A stretch of DNA of 64,000 nt from Rosenbergiella gaditana (GTDB taxonomy: Bacteria; Pseudomonadota; Gammaproteobacteria; Enterobacterales; Enterobacteriaceae). Numbering within the stretch: position 1 is the stretch's first letter; each line of letters opens with the position of its first letter. The stretch spans positions 1 through 64,000 of the forward strand of contig NZ_JABBFR010000013.1 in assembly GCF_018494065.1 (NCBI RefSeq). Reading direction: 5' to 3'. Of the stretch, positions 51,436-59,837 are shown one piece after another. The notes under the pieces were generated by a model. It had not been told where the DNA came from. It did no database searches and was given only the letters and a program-made list of their open reading frames with translations. A program made the translations under genes and the position numbers.

Positions 51436-53478
51436 CTAGCCTTCGATACCGTATTGCTTGAGCATTGCATCGATTTGAGGCTCACGCCCACGGAAACGCT
51501 TAAACAGTGCCATTGGCGCTTCAGAGCCACCACGACTTAACACATTATCTAAGAATGACTGTCCAGTTTCGCGGTTAAAGATCCCTTCTTCTTCAAAGCG
51601 CGACCAAGCATCTGCTGCTAAAACATCTGCCCATAGGTAGCTGTAATAGCCCGCTGCATAGCCTCCGGCAAAAATATGGCTGAAAGCATGTGGGAAGCGT
51701 CCCCACGTCGGTGAAGGCATCACAGCCACTTTTTTCTTCACGTCTTGCAGAATGTCCAGTACGCGCGCCCCTTTCTCCGGCTGATATTCAGCATGCAGAC
51801 GGAAGTCGAAAAGCCCGAATTCAAGCTGGCGTAAAATAAACATCGCTGCATTGTAATTTTTTGCTGCCAGCATTTTTTCCAGTAAAGCTTGAGGGAGCGG
51901 CTCGCCCGTTTCATAGTGGCCGGAGATAAAGGCTAACGCCTCAGGCTCCCAGCACCAGTTTTCCATAAATTGGCTAGGCAGTTCGACGGCATCCCAAGGA
52001 ACCCCGTTGATACCGGAGACACCTGCGGTATCGATTTGCGTCAGCATATGGTGAAGCCCGTGACCAAACTCATGGAACAGGGTAACCACTTCATCATGAG
52101 TAAAGAGTGCTGGCTTATCGCCTATTGGACGGTTGAAGTTACATGTGAGGTAAGCAACCGGTTTTTGTAACGAGCCATCCGCTTTCTTCATGCGTCCGAC
52201 ACAGTCGTCCATCCAAGCGCCACCACGTTTGTGTTCACGCGCGTAAAGATCTAGATAGAAGCTCCCCACTAGCTGGTTGTCACCATCGAAGAGGTCAAAG
52301 AAACGTACCTCAGGGTGCCACACATCAACATCGTGCCGCTCTGCTGCACGCAGCCCATATACTCGGCGGATGACTTCGAATAAACCACTTAGCGCACGTT
52401 GCTCAGGGAAATAAGGACGTAACTGCTCGTCGCTAATCGTGTAGAGATGCTGTTTTTGTTTTTCGGCATACCACGTGACGTCCCAAGGTTGCAAATCGCT
52501 AACCCCGTAGTGTTGCTGAGCAAATTCACGTAATTGAGCGAGCTCTCGCTGACCTTGCGGCTGAGCACGATCAGCAAGGTCGTTTAAGAAACCAATCACT
52601 TGATCCGTTGACTCTGCCATTTTGGTGGCTAACGACTTCTCTGCGAAGGAACTAAAACCTAGTAACTGCGCGATTTCATGACGCAGTGCCAACTCTTCTT
52701 CGATTAATGGGCCATTATCCCATTTCCCGGCATTTGGCCCTTGGTCTGATGCCCGGGTACTGTAGGCACGATACATCTCTTCGCGTAATGCTTGGTTATC
52801 ACAATAGGTCATTACTGGTAGATAGCTTGGAATATCTAGGGTCAGTAACCACCCTTGCTGCTGTTTCGCCTCGGCTTGTGCTTTCGCGGCGGCAAGAGCG
52901 CTTTCTGGCATACCGGCCAGCTCACTTTCATCAGTGATCAGCTTACTCCAACCCATGGTCGCATCTAGAACGTTATTACTGTAAGCAGCGCCAATCTCTG
53001 ACAGGCGCGCAGAGATTTCCCCATAGCGTTTTTGTTTATCGCTCGGTAATCCAATTCCGGAGAGTTCAAAGTCACGCAGTGCGTTGTCCACCGCTTTTTG
53101 TTCAGCTAACGCTAATGCTGCAAACTCAGCGCTATCCTTTAAGCTACGGTACGCCTGGTAAAGACCGGCATGCTGCCCTACCCAGGTTCCATACTCAGAT
53201 AAAAGAGGTAATACCCCTTCATAAGCTTCACGCAGCTCAGGACTATTTTTTACAGAATTAAGATGGCTGACAGGGGAAAAAATTCGTCCCAAGCGATCAT
53301 CCGCTTCTGCCAAGGGCTGACAAAGATTGTGCCACGTATAGGGGCCGGGTTGGGCGACCACTCGTTCAACCGTTGCACGGCACTCGTCTAGCGCCGCCGT
53401 AACCGCTGGCACAACATGCTCGGGTTTTATCGCAGAGAAAGGTGGCAAGCTGAAAGGGGTGAGTAGTGGGTTTGTCAT
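51436..53478 (-). CDS. prlC: Oligopeptidase A
   Basis: Cytoplasmic M3 zinc metallopeptidase degrading signal peptides and short peptides. 680 residues, same as E. coli PrlC. Zinc site HEFGH in VVTLFHEFGHGLHHML with the third ligand Glu downstream in WDAVELPSQFMENWCWEPEA. First gene of prlC-rsmJ. Confidence 0.97.
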   Translation of the reverse strand: MTNPLLTPFSLPPFSAIKPEHVVPAVTAALDECRATVERVVAQPGPYTWHNLCQPLAEADDRLGRIFSPVSHLNSVKNSPELREAYEGVLPLLSEYGTWVGQHAGLYQAYRSLKDSAEFAALALAEQKAVDNALRDFELSGIGLPSDKQKRYGEISARLSEIGAAYSNNVLDATMGWSKLITDESELAGMPESALAAAKAQAEAKQQQGWLLTLDIPSYLPVMTYCDNQALREEMYRAYSTRASDQGPNAGKWDNGPLIEEELALRHEIAQLLGFSSFAEKSLATKMAESTDQVIGFLNDLADRAQPQGQRELAQLREFAQQHYGVSDLQPWDVTWYAEKQKQHLYTISDEQLRPYFPEQRALSGLFEVIRRVYGLRAAERHDVDVWHPEVRFFDLFDGDNQLVGSFYLDLYAREHKRGGAWMDDCVGRMKKADGSLQKPVAYLTCNFNRPIGDKPALFTHDEVVTLFHEFGHGLHHMLTQIDTAGVSGINGVPWDAVELPSQFMENWCWEPEALAFISGHYETGEPLPQALLEKMLAAKNYNAAMFILRQLEFGLFDFRLHAEYQPEKGARVLDILQDVKKKVAVMPSPTWGRFPHAFSHIFAGGYAAGYYSYLWADVLAADAWSRFEEEGIFNRETGQSFLDNVLSRGGSEAPMALFKRFRGREPQIDAMLKQYGIEG

Positions 53479-53673
53479 AGCACCATCCTATAAAAGTTTG
53501 AGTTAAACGCTGGGCGTATTCATAAGATATGGGGACGAATAGAAAAATATCAATCATCCCCTGCTTATCTTGCGTAATGCTACTGCCACAGTGTGCAATT
53601 TGTTATACTCACTCTTCATAGACAGCTGCGCCTGTCTCGTTTTTTATACGTGTTTTGTTATAAAGGAAATCAC

Positions 53674-54516
53674 ATGCTGAGCTATCGCCACAGCTTCCAC
53701 GCGGGTAACCATGCCGACGTTTTAAAGCACACCGTGCAAAGCCTTATTATCTCGGCGTTAAAGGAGAAGGATAAGCCCTTTCTCTATCTGGATACTCATG
53801 CAGGAGCAGGCCGTTATCTTCTTAACAGCGAACACGCTGAGCGGACAGGCGAGTATGTGGAAGGTATTGCACGTATCTGGCAGCAAAGTCATACGCCTGC
53901 CGAACTCGCGCCCTATCTTCAAGCGGTACGTGATTTAAATCCTTCTGGTCAACTTAAGTACTATCCTGGATCACCGTTGATTGCTCGCCATTTATTACGT
54001 GAGCAAGACCAGTTACAACTGACGGAGTTGCACCCTAGCGACTATCCGCTACTACGAGGTGAGTTCCAAAAAGATCTTCGTGCAATCGTTGCGCGGGGCG
54101 ACGGTTATCAGCAACTGAAAGCGAAGCTGCCTCCACCCTCTCGTCGCGGTCTGATCCTTATCGATCCCCCTTACGAGATCAAAACTGATTATCAGGCTGT
54201 AGTGCAGGGGATCGCCGAGGGTTATAAACGCTTCTCAACCGGTGTGTATGCACTGTGGTATCCGGTGGTATTACGCCAGCAAATCAAACGCATGATCGCC
54301 GATCTTAAAGACACCGGTATCCGCCGTATTCTGCAAATCGAACTCGCCGTCAAGCCAGATAGTGACCAACGAGGGATGACTGCCTCAGGCATGATTGTTA
54401 TCAATCCACCTTGGAAGTTAGAACAACAAATGAAATCAGTTCTCCCTTGGTTGCATGAACAATTAGTTCCACAAGGTATAGGCCATACTCTAGTGGAGTG
54501 GATTGTTCCTGAGTAA
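53674..54516 (+). CDS. rlmJ: 23S rRNA m6A2030 methyltransferase RlmJ
   Basis: Methylates N6 of A2030 in 23S rRNA. 280 residues from ATG 53674 (MLSYRHSFHAGNHADVLKH) with AAAGGA upstream. SAM motif FLYLDTHAGAGRYLL; catalytic DPPYEIKTDY (DPPY); matches E. coli RlmJ (YhiR). Confidence 0.95.
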   Translation: MLSYRHSFHAGNHADVLKHTVQSLIISALKEKDKPFLYLDTHAGAGRYLLNSEHAERTGEYVEGIARIWQQSHTPAELAPYLQAVRDLNPSGQLKYYPGSPLIARHLLREQDQLQLTELHPSDYPLLRGEFQKDLRAIVARGDGYQQLKAKLPPPSRRGLILIDPPYEIKTDYQAVVQGIAEGYKRFSTGVYALWYPVVLRQQIKRMIADLKDTGIRRILQIELAVKPDSDQRGMTASGMIVINPPWKLEQQMKSVLPWLHEQLVPQGIGHTLVEWIVPE

Positions 54517-54524
54517 TGGATTCT

Positions 54525-54547
54525 GAGCGCTATTACGCTTAGCGCTC
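54525..54547. terminator. Hairpin between convergent rlmJ and rnz
   Basis: 8-bp stem GAGCGCTA / TAGCGCTC with a seven-base loop. No strong T-run on either side, so its strength as a terminator is doubtful. Confidence 0.45.
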
Positions 54548-54581
54548 ATTAAAATCCTTACGTGCAGGCTACCGCGCAACG

Positions 54582-55493
54582 CTAGAGATTTACGATCATA
54601 AAGTCGTAGGCTAAATCGGTATTTGTAAATTCCGCTCGGCATTCTGCCAAGAGTCGTGGCATGTCCTGTTGACGATAACGTGAACTGAAATGCGTAGCGA
54701 TCAACTTCCCCACTTTTGCTTGATGAGCAATGGATGCCGCTTGTGCCGTCGTGGAGTGACCCCGACCATTCGCCTTTTCCGCCATCGCGGCTTCTAAGGT
54801 GGCTTCATGCACAAGAATGTCTGCATGTTCAGCCAACAATATGGCGTTATCACAGGGTGCGGTATCGCCGAGAATGGTCACAACCTTCCCTTTTTTGCTC
54901 GGTCCAAGGTAGCGTTCAGCGATGATCTCACGCCCATCCGGCAAGCGAATATTTTTCCCTTTTTTTAACTGCTGTAACCATGCGCCAGCCGGGATATTGT
55001 CCGCCTTTAATAACAGCTCATCTATTTTTCCTGGTCGATCTCGTTGCTCAATTCGGTAGCCAAAACAGAGGATAACATGATTCAAAGGTTGGGCGATTAC
55101 ACGGAATTCATTATTTTCTTCAATGATTCCTGGCTCCACTTCGATAATCTCAAGCGGAAAATCCACCCACGACCCACTGATACTGAGCGCCGTGTCGATA
55201 AAAGTCTTTAGCCCTTTTGGACCATAAATAGTAAGAGGCGTAACAATGCTGCTCATCGAACGGCTGGTCAATATACCGGGGAGACCAAAGATGTAATCAC
55301 CATGAAGATGCGTAATAAAAATTTTTTCTAAACGCCCCGGTTTTAACTCGGTTCGCATAAACTGATGCTGCGTCGCCTCACCGCAATCGAATAGCCATGT
55401 CTCCCCCTTTGGAGAGAAGGTGAGTGCTATACTAGTAACATTACGTTGTAAACTGGGTGCGCCCGCACAGGTACCAAGAAAAGTTAAATACAT
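54582..55493 (-). CDS. rnz: Ribonuclease Z / BN with altered metal motif
   Basis: tRNA 3'-processing endonuclease family (ElaC, metallo-beta-lactamase fold). 303 residues. N-terminus LTFLGTCAGAPSLQRNVTS; other metal ligands are present: His62, His64 and Asp66 (THLHGDY), His139 (PLNHVI), Asp210 (ILGDTAPCD), His268 (ATHFSSRY), with GRGHST before it. The usual second His of HxHxDH is Tyr67 here, encoded TAC. This residue is a ligand of the second zinc in studied enzymes, so activity may be changed. Not an alignment slip: flanking residues IFGLPGILTSRSMS match E. coli directly. Divergent from gor. Confidence 0.92.
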   Translation of the reverse strand: MYLTFLGTCAGAPSLQRNVTSIALTFSPKGETWLFDCGEATQHQFMRTELKPGRLEKIFITHLHGDYIFGLPGILTSRSMSSIVTPLTIYGPKGLKTFIDTALSISGSWVDFPLEIIEVEPGIIEENNEFRVIAQPLNHVILCFGYRIEQRDRPGKIDELLLKADNIPAGAWLQQLKKGKNIRLPDGREIIAERYLGPSKKGKVVTILGDTAPCDNAILLAEHADILVHEATLEAAMAEKANGRGHSTTAQAASIAHQAKVGKLIATHFSSRYRQQDMPRLLAECRAEFTNTDLAYDFMIVNL

Positions 55494-55634
55494 CGCTGCA
55501 TCCCATTAGATTTTATTTCATGATCTAAGCCTATCACAGCTATAGAAGCAAACTTTGCATAGTTTTTCTGCCACAGGTTACACTGTACTTAGACATTTAT
55601 TCATTTATCGACCTCAACTAAGATGGAAGGAACG

Positions 55635-56990
55635 ATGACAAAACATTATGATTATCTCGCTATTGGTGGCGGGAGTGGTGGTATTGCCTCAATCAATCGA
55701 GCAGCCATGCACGGTAAGAAATGCGCGTTAGTTGAAGCAAAAGCGTTAGGCGGAACCTGTGTTAACGTAGGCTGTGTGCCTAAAAAAGTGATGTGGCATG
55801 CTGCTCAGATTGCAGAAGCTATCCACATGTACGGCCCGGATTACGGTTTTGATACCACAGTGAATAAATTTGATTGGAACACCCTAATCAAAAATCGCTC
55901 TGCCTACATCGATCGTATTCATCACTCCTACGACAATGTGTTGGGAAAAAATAATGTCGACGTTATCCGAGGTTTTGCGACCTTTGTCGATGCCCACACG
56001 GTAGAAGTCAATGGTGAAACCTATACTGCTGACCATATTTTAATTGCGACCGGCGGTCATCCGATCCTTCCTGCCATCCCGGGTGCTGAATACGGCATTG
56101 ATTCCGATGGCTTTTTCGAGTTGGATGAACTCCCGTCTCGTGTTGCAGTGATCGGTGCAGGCTATATCGCAGTAGAAGTGGCGGGTGTTTTAAATTCACT
56201 GGGCGCGGAAACCGATCTTTTCTTGCGTAAAGACAAACCCTTGCGGGGGTTCGATCCCCTACTTTCCGACACCCTCGTTGAGGTGATGGAAAAAGAGGGA
56301 CCTCACCTGCACAAACAGTGTGAAGCTGAGCGTATCGAGAAAAACAGTGATGGTAGTTTAACCATTCATTTCACCAATGGTACAAAACACAACACTGATT
56401 GCTTAATTTGGGCAATTGGCCGTGCGCCTTCAACCGATCGCATTAATCTTTCCGTTACGGGTGTCGCGCTTAACGATAAAGGCTATATCAACGTCGATAA
56501 GTTCCAAAATACCTCTGTTCCAGGCATTTATGCTGTTGGAGATAATACGGGCGCCATTGAACTGACTCCAGTAGCTGTGGCAGCGGGTCGCCGCCTCTCT
56601 GAGCGTTTGTTTAATAATAAGCCTGATGAGCATTTAGACTACTCAAATATCGCGACCGTCGTGTTTAGCCACCCGCCGATTGGTACTGTCGGGCTAAGCG
56701 AACCGGAAGCACGCGAAAAATTCGGTGACGAACAGGTGAAGGTTTACACCTCTTCATTTACGGCGATGTACACTGCGGTGACACAATATCGCCAACCTTG
56801 CCGCATGAAGTTAGTCTGTGTCGGTAAAGAAGAGAAAATCGTCGGTATCCACGGTATCGGTTACGGTATGGATGAGATGCTGCAAGGCTTTGCCGTGGCA
56901 TTGAAGATGGGCGCAACTAAGCGTGACTTCGATAATACCGTGGCGATTCACCCGACCTCTGCAGAAGAGTTTGTGACGATGCGGGGTTAG
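55635..56990 (+). CDS. gor: Glutathione reductase
   Basis: NADPH-dependent reduction of glutathione disulfide. 451 residues from ATG 55635 with GGAAGGA upstream. FAD site [18 protein letters not shown]; redox-active disulfide [18 protein letters not shown] domain [13 protein letters not shown] with the arginines [12 protein letters not shown] that select NADPH; catalytic His in [13 protein letters not shown]. Close to E. coli Gor. Confidence 0.97.
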   Translation: MTKHYDYLAIGGGSGGIASINRAAMHGKKCALVEAKALGGTCVNVGCVPKKVMWHAAQIAEAIHMYGPDYGFDTTVNKFDWNTLIKNRSAYIDRIHHSYDNVLGKNNVDVIRGFATFVDAHTVEVNGETYTADHILIATGGHPILPAIPGAEYGIDSDGFFELDELPSRVAVIGAGYIAVEVAGVLNSLGAETDLFLRKDKPLRGFDPLLSDTLVEVMEKEGPHLHKQCEAERIEKNSDGSLTIHFTNGTKHNTDCLIWAIGRAPSTDRINLSVTGVALNDKGYINVDKFQNTSVPGIYAVGDNTGAIELTPVAVAAGRRLSERLFNNKPDEHLDYSNIATVVFSHPPIGTVGLSEPEAREKFGDEQVKVYTSSFTAMYTAVTQYRQPCRMKLVCVGKEEKIVGIHGIGYGMDEMLQGFAVALKMGATKRDFDNTVAIHPTSAEEFVTMRG

Positions 56991-57037
56991 TGTAGGAAAA
57001 CCATCACACACATGTTTAAACCTAGAAAATAATCAAC

Positions 57038-57066
57038 CACTGTCCATTATGTTTATATGGGCAGTG
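57038..57066 (+). terminator. Hairpin after gor
   Basis: CACTGTCCAT / ATGGGCAGTG stem with one T-G wobble, followed by AAATTTC. Possible gor terminator or attenuator. Confidence 0.4.
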
Positions 57067-57203
57067 AAATTTCTCAGGATAATATATGACATACCTTGTG
57101 CCCACCAACGATGTTTTCAAAAAGACTGAGCAATAAAAATTAGATGATTTAACATTTCATTGCCAGCAGCTAATGACAATATTGGTTATCTGCCAATACT
57201 CTT

Positions 57204-57600
57204 TGTAGTGGATCAGTCACTCAGGACACCGAAATAGCCTGTTTCCGTTCGAGATGGCAAGGATCACGCAGCTCTTCGCCCGCATGATAATAGAACATGC
57301 TGTGTGCTAGCTTTGCTGCATGAAGTAGCCATTTCAGAGGGTGGTCATTCCTTAATTCATCGACTATTTGGGCTTTCTTTTTTGCCCAGATGTTTACTGC
57401 TGACAAATTAAGGCCTTTAACTTTTTTAGATAGGCATTTTCTGCTCTTAACTGTTCCACTTCTTCTCTCTCATCTGGCGTAAGTCCAGATGTTTGATTCT
57501 GAGGCTTACGACGAACTGGCAGTTTGGGCATATTTTTTCTTTCTGGCTTTTGATAATTAAGACCTTATAGGCCATGTTCATCATAGCGTCGAATCTAGGT
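57204..57600 (-). pseudogene. IS3-family element remnant (orfA end, orfB start)
   Basis: On the minus strand from 57600: IRRYDEHGL, a stop codon, then RRKPQNQTSGLTPDEREEVE and QLRAENAYLKKLKALI, the helix-turn-helix/leucine-zipper end of an IS3-family OrfA (ending 57394). The A6G run at the LKK codons is the usual -1 frameshift site. In the shifted frame OrfB begins (KKKAQIVDELRNDHPLKWLL, then KLAHSMFYYH) and stops being recognisable about 57270. At 57204-57211 TGTAGTGG looks like the outer end of the element. Most of orfB, with all catalytic residues, is missing. Confidence 0.75.
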
Positions 57601-57625
57601 AGAAACAGTATTTATTGATTTGATA

Positions 57626-57742
57626 GTGAACACAGCGGTTTGTCGTGTAGATAAAAAACTGCACGAACAAGCCGAAGCGCTGTATCAAAAGCTGAACGGA
57701 CGACTTTCGGAAGAGGAAACAGTAAACGGGAACGGATTTTAA
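57626..57742 (+). pseudogene. Rop/Rom-like C-terminal fragment (ColE1-type)
   Basis: 38 codons to TAA at 57740: DKKLHEQAEALYQKLNGRLS then EEETVNGNGF. It resembles the C-terminal helix and tail of the ColE1 RNA I modulator Rop (LHDHADELYRSCLARFGDD in pBR322, from memory). It stands directly upstream of a bom-like sequence, the same order and direction as rop-bom in pBR322. The N-terminal helix is missing, replaced by sequence next to the IS remnant. Confidence 0.55.
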
Positions 57743-57765
57743 TCCGGTGCCGTAAGGTGTGGGCT

Positions 57766-57803
57766 GGGTGTCGGGGCGCAGCCCTGAACCAGTCACGTAG
57801 CGC
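57766..57803. other. ColE1-type bom/nic region fragment
   Basis: GGGTGTCGGGGCGCAGCC, CTGAACCAGTCACGTAGCG: differs at only a few positions from the pBR322/ColE1 basis-of-mobility sequence (GTGTCGGGGCGCAGCCATGA, CCCAGTCACGTAGCG, from memory). Right after GTAGCG the sequence jumps to the RNA II region. Confidence 0.85.
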
Positions 57804-57902
57804 TAACTCATCACTTGAATCCAACCCTGAAAGGCACAACTTATCGCCCTTGGCGGTAGCCACTAGTAACTGGGGTGTACAAGAAGGATATTTACAGAAG
57901 TC

Positions 57903-57932
57903 TTGAAGTTATGGCCTGACTGCGGCTACGCT
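57903..57932 (+). promoter_or_regulatory. RNA I promoter (ColE1-type)
   Basis: TTGAAG, 18-bp spacer, TACGCT; pBR322 has TTGAAG and TACACT at the same place. The spacer TTATGGCCTGACTGCGGC aligns with that of pBR322. Confidence 0.7.
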
Positions 57933-57948
57933 GGAAGAACAGTTTTGG

Positions 57949-58042
57949 TAATTGCGGTCTTGTACTCCCAGTTACCTCGGTTCAGAAGAGTTGCCGCTCA
58001 ACTGATCCATCGAAAGGCCACCTTAGCAAGTGGCTTTTTCGT
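57949..58042 (+). ncRNA. RNA I-like antisense RNA (ColE1-type)
   Basis: Begins ACAGTTTTGGTAATTGCGG (pBR322 ACAGTATTTGGTATCTGCG) and ends in a terminator hairpin (GGCCACCTTAGCAAGTGGC then TTTTT). About 94 nt against 108 in pBR322. In a live plasmid it would pair with RNA II and block primer formation; here the primer has no origin to serve. Whether it is still made is unknown. Confidence 0.7.
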
Positions 58043-58054
58043 TTACATGCCAAG

Positions 58055-58083
58055 AGATTACGCCCGAAGAAAAAGGCTCTCAG
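58055..58083 (-). promoter_or_regulatory. RNA II promoter (ColE1-type)
   Basis: Minus strand CTGAGA, 17-bp spacer, TAATCT; pBR322 has TTGAGA and TAATCT. It would drive transcription leftward across the RNA I and bom sequences. Confidence 0.7.
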
Positions 58084-58088
58084 GAAGA

Positions 58089-58538
58089 TCATTCATCATA
58101 AGCCAAGGGTTCATTATATGAACTACGATATAAATCGACAAAAATTTCATTTGAAGACAAAAATTTAGCAATTGAAATAACGTCATTTGTCTTATGGCTT
58201 CGCCAACATTCGGCTTCAACATCACACGTTTTCTGCAGTTCATACCCTTCCGTTTTTAAGTAATTCTGAATTTTAATACTGTCCCTAGCCCCCTGAAAGT
58301 GAACTGAAAAAACATATGCCTGAGGACCACTAATATTGCTATAACTGAATTCGTAGTTATCAGATATACGTGGCATTTTCTTAATTAATTCAGGTGTGTA
58401 GTAATCGTATTCCCGCTTGTCTCTTTCGGTATAATTAGCACTGCTGGCAAATCCCATCTTCAGATATGGCCAGCCCAATGTCAGCGCAACACCAACAAAC
58501 AGTAATACAACAGAAAATACGGTTGTAAATTTTCTCAC
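58089..58538 (-). CDS. Small membrane-anchored protein of unknown function
   Basis: 149 residues, GTG start overlapping the upstream gene's stop by four bases (GTGA). One N-terminal membrane segment (about 7-25, TVFSVVLLFVGVALTLGWPY), the rest probably periplasmic: a Tyr/Asp/Glu-rich stretch (YTERDKREYDYYTPELIKK) and two Cys near the end (KTCDVEAECWRSH) that could form a disulfide. Not recognised. The gene order, small size and likely export would fit an immunity or accessory partner for the upstream gene; this is inference only. Its stop lies eight bases from the RNA II promoter of the plasmid relic. Confidence 0.7.
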   Translation of the reverse strand: MRKFTTVFSVVLLFVGVALTLGWPYLKMGFASSANYTERDKREYDYYTPELIKKMPRISDNYEFSYSNISGPQAYVFSVHFQGARDSIKIQNYLKTEGYELQKTCDVEAECWRSHKTNDVISIAKFLSSNEIFVDLYRSSYNEPLAYDE

Positions 58539-59239
58539 AGCCCCATCCTGCCATTCCCTTTACCCAGAATAACGAAGGTTTTGTTATGTCTTGGAAGTAT
58601 CACATTACCCGACAAAAAATCGTTATAGGGAACAATGGTTCTCATGAATGGGGGAAGTATCCCGTTGTATGGCCGGGCGTGTGGATTTTTAGCCGGATCA
58701 GGAAATAACAGCGGCTGGAACGTCTCATTCTTCCAGCTACCAATTTTCCCATAGTGATCCCAGCGCTTTAGCGCCTCTTCTTTGCTGACAGGCCGCAGCA
58801 TACTGAACGGATTCTGAACTGACACGACGCGGTAAAATCCCAGCAAATCTGACACCAAGTCCTCACCGCTGAATCCACTATCAGTAACCAGATTGTTGGG
58901 AAAATTCCCCTGAAAAGCTTCAAACTTGCGTGCCATATGCATCATCATCGCCAGCGCAATACTCTTCTGCTCCCAGTAAGGTCTTCCTCGACGAATTCGC
59001 CAAATCATGACTTTCCCTGTTCGTACCTGCCCTAACAATCCTGACATCCCCTGCGAATACCGGAGGTCATAAAATTCCTTCGTTGAAGACTCACCCTGTG
59101 TAATCTGAGATAAGAGATTTCGAATATCCGTCCCCTGTGCATGTCCCAGATCTACCCATCCCAGTACTTCTGTATAAACTAAACCCTTAGGTCTAGAAGG
59201 CGCATATATTCCATCAATAATTTCTGATCGCTTACTCAT
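58535..59239 (-). CDS. DUF4056-like protein of unknown function
   Basis: 234 residues, no signal peptide or membrane segment evident. Notable blocks: GLVYTEVLGWVDLGHAQGTD, IALAMMMHMARKFEAFQGNF, NNLVTDSGFSGEDLVSDLLG and RWDHYGKIGSWKNETFQPLL. They recall the DUF4056 family, but I cannot confirm this without a search. The conserved His, Asp, Ser and Glu in these blocks (GHAQGTD, TDSGFSGEDL) would suit an enzyme. First gene of a two-gene cassette between the ColE1 relic and an IS remnant. Confidence 0.65.
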   Translation of the reverse strand: MSKRSEIIDGIYAPSRPKGLVYTEVLGWVDLGHAQGTDIRNLLSQITQGESSTKEFYDLRYSQGMSGLLGQVRTGKVMIWRIRRGRPYWEQKSIALAMMMHMARKFEAFQGNFPNNLVTDSGFSGEDLVSDLLGFYRVVSVQNPFSMLRPVSKEEALKRWDHYGKIGSWKNETFQPLLFPDPAKNPHARPYNGILPPFMRTIVPYNDFLSGNVILPRHNKTFVILGKGNGRMGL

Positions 59240-59456
59240 CCTGAGTATCCTTTCCGTGTATTTGTTATTTCCTTACTCAATTTACCATAACACCTGTTGC
59301 TCGAACTTATGGGTCATACGACGAAAGTTTTCTAGCCATAACAGAGTGAAAAGTAAAATAGGGATGTCCTCTTTTATGCAAAAATCTGCATAAATTACTA
59401 GTAATAATAGGTTTTTTAGTAATTTATTATAAATTTCACTATGTAAAGGAAACAGT

Positions 59457-59582
59457 ATGCTTAAAAATCAGTATCGCGGTTCAAACTCTTCTGTTTTTTC
59501 CGCGTCTGTCGGATCCTGCGGGATTAATAAACCTGATAAAGTGATCTTGACCCACCATCTCCGGGCTGTAGTGGTCAAGTAA
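59457..59582 (+). pseudogene. Gene start truncated by an IS end
   Basis: ATG 59457 with AAAGGA seven bases upstream opens a frame, MLKNQYRGSNSSVFSASVGS, then CGINKPDKVILTHHLRA. At 59567 it runs into the IS inverted repeat and stops at 59580. ASVGSCGINKPDKV resembles the SVG-GG-N-P-DV start of peptidoglycan-binding modules found at the N-terminus of some endolysins and secreted toxins; this is a weak motif match. The rest of the gene is not in the window. Confidence 0.5.
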
Positions 59583-59657
59583 ATTTGGTCACTGTTTTAC
59601 AGTAAAAATGGTATCTGTTCTCTTACTCTTCCGGCGTCAGTCCACCATTGATCGGTA
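59567..59657 (-). mobile_element. IS3-family element end (orfB relic)
   Basis: Starts with TGTAGTGGTCAAGTA, the terminal repeat of the element at 1-449. Read on the minus strand it gives NGGLTPEE, a stop, then [10 protein letters not shown] and KFT before TGA, against [20 protein letters not shown] in the intact copy. About 90 bp remain, with an extra stop codon: a decayed copy of the same or a sister element. Confidence 0.85.
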
Positions 59658-59837
59658 AGATCAGCCATTAGTTAAAGGATTTACAGAAGTATTCTAGATT
59701 CTACGTGTTTCAGTAATGCATGACGATGCGCTAAGTCGCTTGATAAGAAAAAACCACCTAAGTGAAGTGAACCCCATTTGTTGGACACTTTATTATGCGG
59801 TATTACGCCGAGCTTCCTTGCTCAGCGCCAGCGCTTG
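59658..59837. other. Unassigned sequence with a possible further IS end
   Basis: No gene recognised. GTGAACCCCATTTGTTGGACACT around 59767 looks like the outer end of another IS3-family element (relatives often end TGACCTG-CCCC-TTGGACACT), but no transposase sequence is attached. Confidence 0.35.

Larger units (their letters stand above)
57804..58090. other. ColE1-type replication control region, origin deleted
   Basis: The plus strand follows the pBR322 ori region from TAACT-ATC-CTTGA-TCCAACCC through ACTTATCGCC, CAGTTACCT, to CTCA-GAAGATC at the RNA II promoter. About half a kilobase that lies between bom and this point in pBR322, including the RNA/DNA switch and the replication start, is absent. 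The copy is therefore a fossil that cannot replicate as a ColE1 plasmid. It ends within a few bases of the stop codon of the next gene (58089). Confidence 0.88.

Noticed and set aside
57852-57859. GGCGGTAG, the core of an RfaH ops element
   Set aside because: It lies inside the ColE1-type homology (GGCAGCAGCCACTGG in pBR322), lacks the rest of the ops consensus and is not upstream of a long polysaccharide operon.
57581-57863. Two minus-strand frames of 71 and 83 residues
   Set aside because: They overlap the rop-like fragment and the bom/RNA II sequence, which explain the DNA better.
57903-58121. 72-residue plus-strand frame
   Set aside because: It is the RNA I region read as protein; non-coding in ColE1-type plasmids.
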